Source of the DNA: Limonium bicolor
Taxonomy: Eukaryota; Streptophyta; Magnoliopsida; Caryophyllales; Plumbaginaceae
Reading direction: 5' to 3'
NCBI GenBank assembly: GCA_023374045.1
Contig: JAIOTZ010000288.1
Coordinates: forward strand, 1 to 64,000
DNA: 64,000 nt
Notes under the pieces: generated by a model
What the model was told of the DNA's origin: nothing
What the model saw: only the letters and a program-made list of their open reading frames with translations
The model's database searches: none
Made by a program: the position numbers and the translations under genes
Part shown: one piece after another, positions 10,582 through 22,564 of the stretch
Numbering within the stretch: position 1 is the stretch's first letter
Layout of the letters: the number at the start of each line of letters is the position of its first letter

Positions 10582-11512
10582 GAGCTCTTCAACAGAAGTG
10601 TTCTGGTTTTCCCCCCTGCTGGCTGATCCTCTTGAGAGATATCATCATGCGCCTGGACCGACATGTCAGCTGAGCTAGAATCTACCCTGGGCTGAAATAA
10701 CGGAGGTGGGGGAGTAGGCAGTCGGGTCAAACGTCCGGAACTTCTGTCCCAGCGCCTTTCTGAAATCTTGCCTTCTTTCTGTTTTAGAACATAAAAAAGA
10801 AACATTAGGGCATGGGCTTTCAACAACGTGGAAAGGCTTTCCCCTGAGGGCCCTTGTGTTCTAATTACAGGACTCTTTTGCTTTTTTCGGACTATTTGGG
10901 CCGTTGGACATTCGAGCATTTCATTCGGACTGGGAGAGACTGTTGGGCCGATACAGACTTGGGCCTGAGGCCCAGGAGGAGATAACATATGCACAGAAAT
11001 CTACGTACGTGTGGCGATGCAAATGGCCTCACAAGATGACTCGATCCAACAGGTACGGGTCGACCCGGAGAGGTGCTTGGGGCACGGGCCCGGGTTGCCA
11101 CAAAGGTATAGGGCTTGCACGCTATTCTCTTGGGCTTCCCCACTTTTTTCACATCACCTAAAGGTGTGCGTCTACGGTCGGGTCTTTGACTGACCAAAAA
11201 TGGGCTAGGTAAGGGTACTGCCAGGAAAATGCTTGGGGCTAAGGCCCAGGTATTAAGGGGGTGTGGTAGACGACACCCTCCTCTTTTCCCCCATTTATTC
11301 ACATCACCTAAAAGGTGTGAGTCCCTGACAGGGGACCCTCAAACGGTCCCGGTGAAACTGGTTTGCGTGGACCCTCGCTCTCGTATGATGTAAGGGTGCA
11401 AAAATTAAAGTGCGCACATAAATAAACAAGCAACATAGTAAAAGCCATAAATAAACGTTTTCAAGTTAAGCCCTCTTTCTTAAAATTAAACAAGTTAAAA
11501 TTAAGAAGTTTA
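10582..11512 (-). other. 5' leader of element C
   Basis: Non-coding. It contains a short local duplication: TTCACATCACCTAAAGGTGT near 11149 and a close copy near 11299. The core TCACCTAAAGGTG is itself a small inverted repeat. Confidence 0.5.
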
Positions 11513-11530
11513 TCCCCAGCGAAGTCGCCA
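11513..11530 (-). promoter_or_regulatory. Primer-binding site of element C
   Basis: On the minus strand TGGCGACTTCGCTGGGGA starts three bases after the 5' LTR. It begins TGG as a site complementary to a tRNA 3' CCA end should, and resembles the tRNA sites used by Tat/Ogre elements. The exact tRNA is not assigned. Confidence 0.75.
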
Positions 11531-11533
11531 GTC

Positions 11534-13298
11534 TGTGAGCCTCGATTTTAAACCCTATCCTATGTGATAAAGTTGATTAGGATCTAACCGGGTTTTAGGT
11601 CCACTTATAACCTAAGATTAATAACTATGTCTAAACAATAATTATTAAAACCTAAGCTAGCTCACTGGAACCTATTATGAGTCGCCACCTATTTTAACCT
11701 AGATCAAATTAGGAAAGGAGTTCAGGTTCGGGGGCTTGATATTCGACTTATTAGGGTTCAAATTACTTTCATTACCCCTTCTAGGTCGTTTTTCCTCTAC
11801 TCGGTTTAATTACGGCTTTCTACAAGTTGTTTTTAACCTAGGTGCGCGCTTCTGTTTTTTTCTTTTTTAGCATTTTTTGACAGAAAATTAAAGTGGAAAT
11901 TAAAACTACCTAAACTAGGTTTTCGGAGGCAGAATTAGGTCAAATTTTGTTTCCGTCCGTAGCCACGGACCTATTGTCCGAAGCCACGGACCCCAGTTAA
12001 CCTATATGAAAATAAAAGTCGAATTAAACAGAAAACAGAAAATCGTAAAGTCCGGGCCTCGGACGACTGTCTGTGGGCCCGGACACTATTAAAAAACCTA
12101 ATTTTAAATTTTAAAAATCCCGCCGCCGTCCGTGGGTGTCCGAGCTTACGGACAGGGAGTCCGGGACCCCGGACACGACGTCCGTGGGTGCGGACAGCCC
12201 TCGGACGGCGGCTTTGAGGTTTTCCCGAAGGTGTTTTCGGCTCAAATTTTATGAGCGAGCCTGAAAGATGTACAATACGTTAGTGGTCGAAAGTTCTCAA
12301 TTTGAATTCGAATTATGCACGAAACTTGGTAACAAGTTATTGGACAGAAGCTTGAATAAACAGCAATACAGAAGCGTACGAAGGTTAGTTTGAGCCCAAT
12401 TTTGAGGCAAGACAGATAATACCGTGGTGAATTGGGGAAGTGGAGTTTCTACCTGTTTTAACCTTCGGATTCACAACGTTTCTTCACACCGGGATTCGTC
12501 GAGTGCTCCGTTGATGGCACGCCCAAGAGATTTCGACCCAAGCTTCTGGTTGTTGGTTGTTCTTGCTGTTCTTCACGTTTAGGAGGTGTTTTTGTGGGGT
12601 TTTGATGATTATTGGTGCTTTGGGAATTGGAAAACGTGTTTAGATGGTGATTTCGGGGGATTTTCGGTATGATTTGGGTGGCCGGGTGTTGGAAAACGTG
12701 AGAGAGAGGGAGGCTGTTTTTCTGACTCTCTAGGGTTCTTGAGCATATGAAGTTCTGATTTTATCCAAAAACCTATCCCCTTATATAGACTTTCTTAAAG
12801 ATAAAGAAAATCTAGTAAAAGTAAGATTTTTTTATATTTTAATTAAGTGACTTCCCAATGAATTTTGCTGTGAAATTTTAAACATGTCAAGGATGGATAT
12901 TACGAATTTTCTGAGGTGGGAACCGAATTTTTTTAATGTTGGAATATTTTTAAATTGAATTTCTCGTCAGATTCAGCCAGAAATTGCTAGAAAATTATTG
13001 GAAATTCGAAAATCAAAATTCCAACGCCATTATGCTTAGAATGTCATCCTCTATCATGGGTTAAAATATTAAAGCATTTCAAGTTGATTTGGGCATCCTT
13101 TGGAGGAGAGAGAAAGCTCATAGGAGGTCTTAGGAGCCTTTAAAGATTACCAAAACGCCTCCTGAAAGTGACGAAGCTGCTCCCTGCCATGAAACGCGCC
13201 GATCGAGCCGGGATTCCTCACTGCTTGATTAAAATGCCTCTCACAACACCAGTACCTCGTAGACCCTAGCCAGGGGGGTCAAAATTTTGGGTATAACA
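11534..13298 (-). repeat. 5' LTR of element C
   Basis: Direct repeat of 3858-5649 with the same ends. Many differences are single-base indels, for example TTGATTAAAG against TGATAAAG near the left end. The TATA box is at 12787-12780. Confidence 0.9.
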
Positions 13299-13383
13299 CT
13301 AAGGCGAATTAAATCAAAGAATAAAAGAATAAAGAATAAAAATAGAGCGTTTTACCGAATTTAGGACTTGGACTAATTCCAAG

Positions 13384-13401
13384 TCCCCGGCAACGGCGCC
13401 A
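13384..13401 (-). promoter_or_regulatory. Primer-binding site of element A
   Basis: On the minus strand TGGCGCCGTTGCCGGGGA lies three bases inside the 5' LTR end (13405). This is the tRNA-Asp-type site typical of Athila/Tat elements. The related element B has lost most of it. Confidence 0.8.
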
Positions 13402-13472
13402 ATTTGCTAAAAGGAAAATTGTAGGGAAATTATATACAAAAAGAATAAAATAATAAACTAATCCTACAACTC

Positions 13473-14520
13473 CACTAGTACAAAAAGGGCCTATTTCGGC
13501 GGTTGTAAAGGCCTATTTCGGCGGTTCTAGAACCGCCAAAATGGAGACCGCCGAAATAGGGATGAGACCCTATCTCGGCGGTTGTACAACCGCCGAAATA
13601 GGCGCATTTTTAAATTAAAAAAAAATGACCTATTTCGGCGGTTCCTAGCTAACAACCGCCGAAATAGGTCCTTTTTAAAAAAAAAAAATTTTTTCACGTC
13701 GTCTTCAACCTCACAGCAGCAGTTCTGGCGATTTTCAAGAGGCGCAACCACGAGAATGAAGGCGCAGAGCATGTAAGTTCGCCACGAGAGAAGAAAATGA
13801 ACACGTACAGGCGCAGAGCATGTAAGTTCGAGTATATTACCTTTCCGGTTCCGGAGAGAATAAGATAAGTTCGAGTATATTACCACAAGGAAGAAGAACA
13901 CAAGCGCAGAGCATGTAAGTTCGCCTGCAAAATTACCGTGAGATTAGAGGATAAGAAAGGTGTGCAGAGCATGTTTTTTGCCAGTTAGGGTTGCGAATTT
14001 ACCGTGAGAGAACGGGATGAAGTGAGAGCAAGTGAAGAAGAGAGGCGCAGACCATGTTCGCCATGAGAGCAAGTTCGCCAGTGAAGAAGAGGCGCAGACC
14101 ATGTTCGCCAGTTAGGGATACGAAATTAGAGAGAAGAAGATGAAGAGATAGAGGCGCAGAGCAAGTTCGCCAGTTAGGGATACGAAATTAGAGGCGCAGA
14201 GCAAGTTCGCCAGTCGGTGAGCAAATATATAAAAGAAAGTCTATTTCGGCGGTTGTTAGTAACAACCGCCGAAATAGACTAAAATTTAAGCGCCTTTTGA
14301 AAATTTCGGAAAAAATCCCGGGAAATGAACCTATTTCGGCGGTTGTGGATAAAACCGCCGAAATAGGGCTCCGAGATTTTTGTAGTCTGGAAAAAGAAAC
14401 CTATTTCGGCGGTTCCTAGCTAGGAACCGCCGAAATAGGTGTCCTCGGAGCCCTATTTCGGCGGTTTTATCTACAACCGCCGAAATAGGGGCGCCGAAAT
14501 AGGCGTTTTTTGTACTAGTG
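13473..14520. mobile_element. Non-autonomous CACTA (En/Spm) transposon 1
   Basis: The left end reads CACTAGTACAAAAA and the right end reads TTTTTTGTACTAGTG, its inverted complement. The 3-bp target duplication is CTC (13470-13472 and 14521-14523). Subterminal regions consist of CTATTTCGGCGGTT words in direct and inverted pairs, including a perfect 42-bp palindrome at 14399-14440. Such words are the usual transposase-binding arrays of the family. The interior (about 13690-14220) is a degenerate direct repeat of GGCGCAGAGCATGT with TTCGCC. It encodes no transposase. Confidence 0.93.
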
Positions 14521-15462
14521 CTCTACTACGAGTAGCAAATAAAACCCGGTCGGAGTATAGTGTAAATATATTACGACCGAGAGTATCGAACCCAAGGGAC
14601 TTATAGAAAACTAGTCCTAATCCCGGTAACTACCTATTCCATAACAAGGGGGGAAAAGTAAATATGGATTCTAAATTAAGGAACTAAACAAAATCTATTT
14701 AAATGTATGATTCGAGACTAGATCAACCCTACGTGCCACTATGAACATTCAATACATATCAAGTTTCTGAAATCACCCGAACAAATGAACATGCCGGATA
14801 TCCTGCCGGATAGTTGATGCACGGCATATTCAAAAACGTTGAATATGCCGGACACAACCAACCCGGCATTAGACACGACAGGAACAAAATGTGAATTTTT
14901 ATCCCAGTTTCAAACCCCGAAAACAAGGACTCACTATCCAAATTCGAACCCAACAATCTCTCGTCAGTATTCGACTGAAATAATGAAAATGATAAGGTTA
15001 TTCAACTCTTTCGGTGTTGCCATCTACACTCTGCATCTAACAACAGTGACAGACCATTAAGATTCCTTAACCAAAAACACTCTTGTCTTTTGAACCTCAA
15101 GTGGAATTTAGAAGATAGGAGAACGAGTAGCGATCTCATTCCGCCTTATATGGAAATCTGAATCTTAGTAAAACTTGTGGAATATATATATTGAATGATC
15201 AAAGTGTTTACAAGGAAGAACTCATCCCTAACTAAAATCTAACAAGGATCTCTACTTCACCATCCACTCAAATAAGGAAGAAATACATAAGGGAGAAGGA
15301 GATTGATCAAAGCCTTAACCCAAAAAGGAAATCTTCTCTTCTTCTTCGTGGAGGGATCCGTAGAAATGCCTTGGACACCAACAATGGAATGTGGGCGGAA
15401 ATGAAGCGTGGATGGAGTGTATAGGTATATTGGAATGTATTGATTGATGCAGACTCTCGGTC

Positions 15463-15470
15463 TATTTATA
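15463..15470 (-). promoter_or_regulatory. TATA box in element A 5' LTR
   Basis: TATAAATA followed by GACCGAGA on the minus strand. This is the promoter expected to drive the genomic RNA of element A. The CACTA insertion lies downstream of it within the LTR. Confidence 0.6.
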
Positions 15471-16076
15471 AGCCTCATTTGTGTCTGTTGTCGGGCGTCG
15501 TGCCGGATCAGGAGTAGCCGGCACATGTGGAAAATGTGTCAACTGCTCAATGGTCGAAACCGCCAAATCCACGCGAAACAGTGCATATGCCGGGTAGGAG
15601 ATACCCAGCATCATACCCGGCACCAGCCAAATCACCAACGGTCAATAACTGCCATCGATTGGTCAACCGAGGCGACTCTTTACTTATGTCGGATGGAATG
15701 TACCCAGCATTAGGTCCAGAAAAGCCTGTTTTCTGATCTATGTTTATGCCGTGCAGGATTCATCCGGCATGATGTCCGACATCAATGGAATTGTTGCCTA
15801 GAGATTCGTTCCTTGCATAGAAAACATAAGATTGAACAAATAAAACACTTTAATACATAATATAACATAAATAACCTCTATATAACTTTATTTAGATAAA
15901 TATAACCCTAAATCTAGTGCATAAAATATGATAAGTTTGCGGCTTATCACCCCAAGATTGTGAGGGGGATCACAAAGAGAGATATGGGGTTTTAAAAAAC
16001 TTAAATTGGGGAAACAAAATCATTAAAAATATAAATCAAACCCACTAAGGGAATGAATCCGGTCCCCCCTGCCGAT

Positions 16077-16224
16077 TACCCTGAAGTGAACGTACCATTA
16101 GTATGTACATCTAGTATAATTCTAGCAATATCATAATTCAATGTATACCTTTATATGTACTTCTGTAATGTTTTTATAGAAAAAAGTACATGTATGTAGC
16201 CATCTATAGCTACTTCAGGGTGTA
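16077..16224. mobile_element. Possible small MITE of about 145 bp
   Basis: TACCCTGAAGT at the left is mirrored by ACTTCAGGGTG at the right, with weaker complementarity further in (GTATGTAC against GTACATGTATG). No convincing target duplication is seen, so the call is tentative. Confidence 0.35.
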
Positions 16225-16313
16225 GCCAAGAAATTACCATTCCCAAAACCAAATAATAGAATAAGAATTACTTCCCAAAATTCTCTCTTTCTCCATACTT
16301 TCTTTCGTTAGAT

Positions 16314-17130
16314 ATGGATGGTAAGCTTAAGGGGGTTGATGACTTAGTTAACCGATGCTCCGTCTTGACGCTTACGACGAAGGAGGGGTCGCTCATGGAT
16401 ATGGATGATCTTGTTGAGCTAGAACCGACGTTGCCTTTTGATTGTTGTCTCCTGGCAAAGCTTTTGATTGTTGTCTCTTGGAGCACACTCTTAGTCTTGC
16501 CTGGCAGCTTGAGAACTCTTTAAAGGTGCAGTCCTTAGGTTCCAATCTCATTCTTTTCCAATTTGGAGGTGAACATTACATGTAACATGTCTGGATAGGG
16601 GGTCGTGGTCTTTTGATGGGAATCTGGTTGCTTTTGGTGAGATTGATCGGGTCTAAATCACCATAAGAGCATCTTTTTTAATAGATTCCATGTTGGGTTC
16701 ATGTGCATGATGTTCCGTTTGTTTTTTTATCATGAAGAGTTTGCACGATGAGTTGAAGGTATGATAGATTGTTCTTGGAGTTCTGGGGAAATGATGGTCA
16801 TCGTGTTGGTTCCTTTCTCGGATTAAAGTGTTGATTGATGTTATTTGGCATCTTTTACGGTATGTCATGGTCACTTTGGGGGGGGGGAGCTGACTGTTTT
16901 GCGGCTTTCATATGAACGACTTCATTCCCTGTGTTTTTTTGCGGTTTGTTGTTGCATGCATCGAGGGACTGCCGGGGTGTAAGGATGTGGGGGAGTTGGG
17001 TTATCCTTATGGACCGTGGTTGAGGGCGAGTAGCGAAGGAGGCGGAAGGATTCAAGTGGAAAGTGCTTGGGCTGAACAGGAGGAGAACGAGGAGTGCTGG
17101 GCAGGCGCATGTTGCGACACATGCTTCTAG
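16314..17130 (+). pseudogene. LINE ORF1 remnant (DUF4283 and CCHC knuckle)
   Basis: ORF1 of plant LINEs binds the element RNA. The first frame (16314) has an acidic start with CLLAKLL, typical of the DUF4283 start. Near 16602 another frame reads WSFDGNLVAFGEIDRV, the usual end of that domain. Around 16895-16985 SYERLHSLC and a frame-shifted CGLLLHASRDC correspond to the CCHC_4 knuckle; the shift falls in a run of T at 16924-16930. YGPWLRAS, a hallmark just after the knuckle, is near 17010. At least three frame changes mean it is not functional. Confidence 0.75.
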
Positions 17131-17490
17131 TGGTGTTGGGAATGGTAGGGGCATGGATGGGCACTCTGGTGCATTGGTGGCTAATCCTGTAGAGACTGGT
17201 CTGTGAGTTGAGTGTGGCATTCGTTGTGATGCGCAGGGTAATCCAGTGATTCTCTAGTGGCATGGCTCAGGTGAGACTTTGGTTAATGCGCAGAAGCGAA
17301 TATTCAACTTTTTTAAAGATAATTGTACTCTTGAGGAACTATTGGATTTGTAAAGACTATCAGATCATGGAAAGAAAGGTAGGGGTGTGTCAACATCTAA
17401 CGGTAGAGCTGGTGATTCACAATCTTTAAATCAAGAGGTGACCTCAGGGGAAGCCGTGGGCTACCTATCGCCAAGAGTTGCCTGGTGTTG

Positions 17491-20400
17491 AACTGTCGGG
17501 GGTTGGGTGATCCCCGAGCAGTGCGGTGGACCTTGGATTTGGTCCAGAGTGAGTCACCCAGCTTGATTTTCCCATCGAAGACCTAGCTTTCTGTTTTTGA
17601 AATGAAGCGGTTGGGCAAAGGTTATGTGGATATAGTGGCTTAATAGTAGATTGTGTTGGTCGCAGTGGGGGTATTGTTGCGTATTGAAAAGATTTTGTTA
17701 CGGTGAAACTTATCTCCTGTTCTTCAGTCTTCACGACATTTGAACTTCATGGTGGAAGACAAGCGATGTTTTGCCTGGTGATGGACTGAGGTTTTGGTTA
17801 ACCGTCTACTCATGATCGTTGGGGCATGTGGCAATTACTCCGTGATCTGTCACAAATGAAGAGTACTTCATGGATGCTCTGTGGTGATCTAAATGAAGTT
17901 TTTTTTCAAATGAATTCAGGGGACGTGGGACTCGAAGTTTGAGTGGAATGCCGGCTTTTAGAGACTGCCTGGAAGAGTGCGGTTTGATTGATCTCGGGTA
18001 TGTTGGGAGAAGTTCACATTTTCGAACATAAGTTAGGGAGGTGGTAACGTATGTAGCAGATTGGATCGCTTCCTGGGGAATCAGGAATGGATGAAGAAAT
18101 TCCTAGAGGGCGCAGAACTTTCGCCTACCGTGGGGAAGGCCAAATCATCGCCCAATTAAGTTAGTTATGGAAGTTATGAGAAGAAGGAAACCGCCACTCT
18201 TCAGATTCAAAAATTGTTGGGCTGCTGATGTGGAATGTCAGGCCTTGGTCCAGCGAGTGTGGGGACAATCAAGTTTTGGGCCACTGGGTTATATGGGTAT
18301 GATCCGTTTATGTGGGCGAAATTGTGGAAATGGGGCCGGGAGAAAGTAAGAAAGGAGAAAGCTAGAATTGATGCCCTAAAGGAGGAGCTAGGGCGACTTG
18401 AGGGTGACTTCCCAACAGAGGAGAACTTGCGACGTTGGAAAGCGTTAAACCACAATTTGGATATGCTTCTTCATCGGGAGGAGATCGGTGGATGCAATGA
18501 TCAAGACAGTAGTGGATTAGAGAAAGGGATCATAACACTACGTTCTTTTTTAGGAAGGTAAAGGCAAGGAAGCAGAGGAATTTCATTTCCAGTTTGCGGG
18601 GGACGAATGAAGACTTGGAGTCTGAGTGGGAAGGTATTGAAAGAGTTGCTCGAGGTTTTTTTGAGTAGTTGTTTCAATCATCGGGACCTGCTTTAAACCC
18701 TCATTTGATGGTATTTGTAGAGAATTGGGTGTTGAATGATATGAATAAGGTTCTGGTGAAACCCAACACCTAAGAGAAGATCATCTTTGCGCTCAAAGCG
18801 ATGAATTCACTCAAAGCGCATGGACCAGATGGCGTCAATATTTTTATTCAATCTTACTGGAATATTATTGATGATGATTTTGTGAATGTTGTGTTACAAG
18901 TCTTAAATCATGTTGTTATGCCTTATGGTTTGAATCATACATATATAGTGCTCATTCCTAAGAAAGATGGTGCTTGTTCCATGTCGGATTTTAGGCCCAT
19001 TTCATTCTGTAATACCATATATCAAGTTATGTCAAAGGTTTTGGTGAATAAGGTTAAGCCATTTATGAACATGATTATATCCCCTGATCAAGCAGTTTTT
19101 ATTCCTAGTCGATTAATAACTGATGATGTTATAATTGCACATGAGTTGCTACACTGTATGCGTGGATCTAGGGCAGGATCTAAGGGTTATTTTGCGCTTA
19201 AGGTTGATATGGCCAAAGCCTTTGATAGGGTCGAATGCTTTTATGCTTTCTGTTCTAGTTTAATGGGATTGCATGATAACTGGTTTGGGTGGTAGAATGT
19301 TGTCTTACTTTTGTTCGCAATGCTTATTAATGGCTATCCAGGACAGAATTTTAAACCTCATAGGGGACTACGTCAGGGCAATCCACTATCGCCTTTTTTG
19401 TTCCTCTGTTGTATGGAAGTTTTATATGCTAGCCTTAAGGTTTCGTCAGACGCAGGTGTTGCTAAATGGTACACGTTAAGGGGTATGGGGTTTGATATAG
19501 TTCACTGTTTTTAGCTGATGATTGCTTGGTTTTTGGTCAGGCTAATGTAAATAATGCAGCGCTTATAAAAAATGTTTTGGATGATTTTATAGAGGCATTT
19601 GGGCAATATATTAATGTGGGAAAATCTGGCCTAATGTTTTCTAATGGTGTTTTTGCCACATATCCAGAGTAATATTAGTTGTAAATTTGGGGTTCGTGAA
19701 GTAGCAGACTTGGGCACTTATTTGGGGTTTCCAAGCAGAATAGGCAGGAATAGAAAGCCGATTTTTGCTTATCTTAGGTATAGGATGGCCATGCGAGTTA
19801 ATAGATGGAGTGGAGTTATTTCTCAGGTGGTGAGGGGTATCTTAGTTAAAAGTGTTTAACACTCAGTTCCCACATATGTCATGGGGATAATTCGGTTGCC
19901 TCAAGCTGTTGTTCAAGATATTAGGAGGCTAATCTTTGGAATCTAGTGGAGGGGAACTGCTATAGGACGGGGGTTGCATTGGAAGGGGTGGAGGGAGTTA
20001 TGTAGGATTCAGGTGTGTAGGGGGCTTGGTTTCAGGGATTTAACATCATTTTATACAACTTTGTTAGCAAAGCAATGTTGGAGGATACTAACGCAGCCAA
20101 AGTTATTAGTTAGCCAAATTCTGAAGGTTAGATACTTTGAGTTAGGGCCATTGTTTAGGGCTGGGTTAGGGTCACGGCCTAGTTCAATATGAAGGGCACG
20201 TCATGGGGTTTTAGGTTTTGTAGAGAGTGGAGTGAGATGTATTATAGGCAACGATAGGAGTACCTTTTTAACAGACCGGTGGATCAGAGGTAAACCAGGG
20301 GGTTTGGCTGATTTGAGCCGGTTGCCTACACATATGAGTCTCCATGACAAGGTAGAGGTATTGATAGACCCATTGCAAAAAGATTGGAATGTGGACTTGG

Positions 20401-21280
20401 TTCGCCAGTGCTTTAATAGCGAAGATGTTCACTATATTTTAACAATTCAATTGCTAGTCTTTGATAAGTTGGATGGATGGATATGTGGTTTTACAAGCTC
20501 TTTTACTGTAATATCTACTTATTGTTGTGCTCATTCACTTCATCTATCTGATTTACCTTTTGTGTCCTGGTACTGGTATGATTGGCAAGACAATGAATCA
20601 TCTAAAATGTTGTTCATTGCCTCCTCGTGTTGGGTTTTTTGAGGGAAATTGTTACACAGAATTATTCCATGTCGGGCTTTAATTGCTTTCAGATGTGGAA
20701 GTATATTTGATAACAATTGTTCTATATGTGGGGATGTAGAGGATCTGCTCCATGATTTTGTAAAGTGTTGCCAGGTGGAGTTGTTATGAGTTTCAGAAGG
20801 AATGAAGGTCCCTTCGGGTTGCCATACTAATGCAGTGTTGCGTTCTGTAGTAAGGTACACTTGCATCGTCTATATTTTGATATTTGCTTAATAATGAGGA
20901 TGAGAGCGAATTGGTGAATGATTATGTTGATGCAAGTGTGCATCCTCATATTGATGGCTACGGACTGGGAGCTATATATTATGACAAGTAATAAAGGGAT
21001 TGTGGCTGCAGGGATGAAGAGCTAGACTCGGCCTTGTTTGTCGGAAGTTGCAGATGCCTTGGTTAGGCTTTGGACTTAAGGTTGCTTGTCAAGTAGGCGT
21101 TGGGAAAGTTAGGGTGTTTAGTGACTGTTTAGCGGTTGTTAATTATGTTAATGAAGATGATAATGCGGGAATGGACACAAGAGTGGTTTTGGAAGATGTG
21201 AAACAACATTTTTGTTTTTTGGAGAAGAGTTTTTGTACTTTTGTTTCTAGGGATGGGAATGTAAATCCATGTAATCGCTA
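17491..21280 (+). pseudogene. LINE ORF2 remnant (endonuclease, reverse transcriptase, zf-RVT, RNase H)
   Basis: The endonuclease begins NCRGLGDPRAVRWTLDLV at 17491. The best-preserved part is 18801-19292: KAHGPDGVN, LIPKKDG, DFRPISFCN, QAVFIPSRLITDD and LKVDMAKAFDRVE are the finger and palm motifs of LINE reverse transcriptase. A different frame continues with GLRQGNPLSPFLF near 19365 and LADD near 19513, the catalytic box with L for the usual F/Y. GLGFRDLTSFYTTLLAKQCWR follows near 20010 and a degraded zf-RVT at about 20500-20770. The tail reads FVSRDGN near 21240, from the RNase H domain. Many stops interrupt it and the copy is dead. Confidence 0.85.
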
Positions 21281-21300
21281 ACATGGCTAGGGTTGGTTGT

Positions 21301-22564
21301 GGGAAATATATATGGTGTGGAGATGTACCTAATATAATCAAACTTCTTAACCAGTAATGAAATGTGGGTATCTTTTCGAAAAATATGTTGTTATCAATTA
21401 GCCTCGTCCTGAACATACCATTATAACATGTTTGGTACAAAAGAATGTCACAATTTCTTTAGCAGCTATTCTCATGTTAACACAAGATATATCTAGTCTT
21501 AGAATTTTTAAATATTCCAAATATTTAGCAACACATCTGCACTAGTATAGTTTACAAAGCAACTAAAAATTGCAATTCGAAGTATATAAACCAAAATAGT
21601 TGAACATTAATGATATCTATCTATATATATATATATATATATATATAATTTGGTTTGTACATAATTATTTATGACACATTTAGTACAAGAATAATCTTAT
21701 AATTATGCCTCATATTTCTACACATTAAAACATTCTAATAATGAGAGACAAAAATAAGTAGTTGGAAACGATTAGATTAATATAAATTATAAATAACATT
21801 CTTGCTCTATTTAACTTAGTTTTGATAATATATTGAATACATCTGCCAATTTTATATTATATTATTTATAATATCTAATTATTTGTTTAGTAAGTTTTTG
21901 TTATTTGTATATATATGACGGATAAAACAAATCAACTTTTTTTTTCTGGATATATTTTCAAACCACTTCATTGACCAAACAAGAAAAAGATTATTAAACT
22001 AAAATGAAAAAGTATCTTATTCTAGGATTCTATTTCGGTACTCAAATTGTGTAGTTGAATCATGCCCATAGCTCAGAGGCTCTTGACCGTGCTGGACATC
22101 AATGAGGCAACAGAGCCGACTTAGACTAACAAGATGTGATCATTAAACAATCAGTCTCAACCCCTTGAAACAAATAGGTATCACTTTTCTATGTGGATAA
22201 GTAAGTTGGTGGTGGGGTCAAACTCAAACCCATAATCCTGGATATTCTTTCACGATGATACCTATGCAAACATTACTAAGCCAGAGGCATGGAACTCTAG
22301 AATTGCATGAAATGTTTGTCAACACATCCAGTCAGTCAAGTGAAGTCCTAGAGTGTAAAAGGGATGAACATATATTTGATTCAGTTTCTAAACATCAAAA
22401 AGCCTACTGATTCTAAAGTTTGATGAGACTTTGGATGTTGCTAATTGAAAAGCCACCTGTTCACACAACCCAGCCCAGCTATTGTTCTTTGTATTCATGA
22501 TGATGATTACAATGAAGACAACAATAGACACACACAAAAAGGAGGATAAGCATCCATGCTTGCG
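21301..22564. other. AT-rich spacer with a TA microsatellite
   Basis: No gene or known element is recognised. A TA dinucleotide run lies at about 21625-21648. The last 120 bp probably form the 3' untranslated region of the protease gene on the minus strand. Confidence 0.5.

Larger units (their letters stand above)
3858..13298 (-). mobile_element. Element C: Tat/Ogre-like gag-only LTR retrotransposon
   Basis: Two LTRs of about 1.8 kb (3858-5649 and 11534-13298) begin TGTGAGCC and end ATAACA on the plus strand. They are flanked by a perfect 5-bp target duplication CTAAG (3853-3857 and 13299-13303). On the minus strand the order is 5' LTR, PBS (11530-11513), leader, gag (10581-9128), a non-coding stretch of about 3.4 kb with four tandem arrays, PPT (5660-5651) and 3' LTR. 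The element is inserted into the leader of element A. The gag type and the array-rich 3' region fit the Tat/Ogre lineage. No polymerase is present. The LTRs are very similar, so the insertion is young. Confidence 0.9.
1..15949 (-). mobile_element. Element A: non-autonomous gag-only LTR retrotransposon (Athila/Tat-like), cut by the window start
   Basis: Read on the minus strand the order is 5' LTR (15949-13405), primer-binding site (13401-13384), leader, a decayed gag (3319-1927), a short 3' untranslated region, polypurine tract and 3' LTR (890 to beyond position 1). The two LTR copies (1-890 and 15060-15949) are clearly homologous. Removing the inserted element C leaves an interior of about 3.1 kb, with no protease, reverse transcriptase, RNase H or integrase. 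This is the layout of gag-only terminal-repeat elements that depend on enzymes from a partner. The primer site points to the Athila/Tat group. Element B (39363-46615) is a second copy on the other strand. The target duplication cannot be checked because the left end lies outside the window. Confidence 0.85.
13405..15949 (-). repeat. 5' LTR of element A, interrupted by a CACTA element
   Basis: Without the 1,048-bp CACTA insert and its 3-bp duplication the LTR is about 1.49 kb. On the minus strand it starts TGATAAGCC (15949) and ends TTTTAGCA (13405). The TATA box is at 15470-15463. The part 15060-15949 pairs with 1-890. Confidence 0.88.
16314..21300 (+). mobile_element. Decayed L1-type plant LINE
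   Basis: In order on the plus strand there are remains of an ORF1 nucleic-acid-binding protein, an apurinic-type endonuclease, a reverse transcriptase, a zf-RVT domain and a C-terminal RNase H-like domain, which is the full plant L1 layout. Every part is interrupted by stops and frame changes. Neither the exact 5' end nor a poly(A) tail with flanking duplication can be located, so the boundaries are approximate. Confidence 0.85.

Noticed and set aside
13527..13901. 124-codon arginine-rich frame on the minus strand
   Set aside because: It lies inside CACTA element 1 and translates its palindromic subterminal words; no domain.
16653..17263. Minus-strand frames of 73-121 codons
   Set aside because: They are antisense to the LINE ORF1 remnant, whose DUF4283 and CCHC motifs read on the plus strand.
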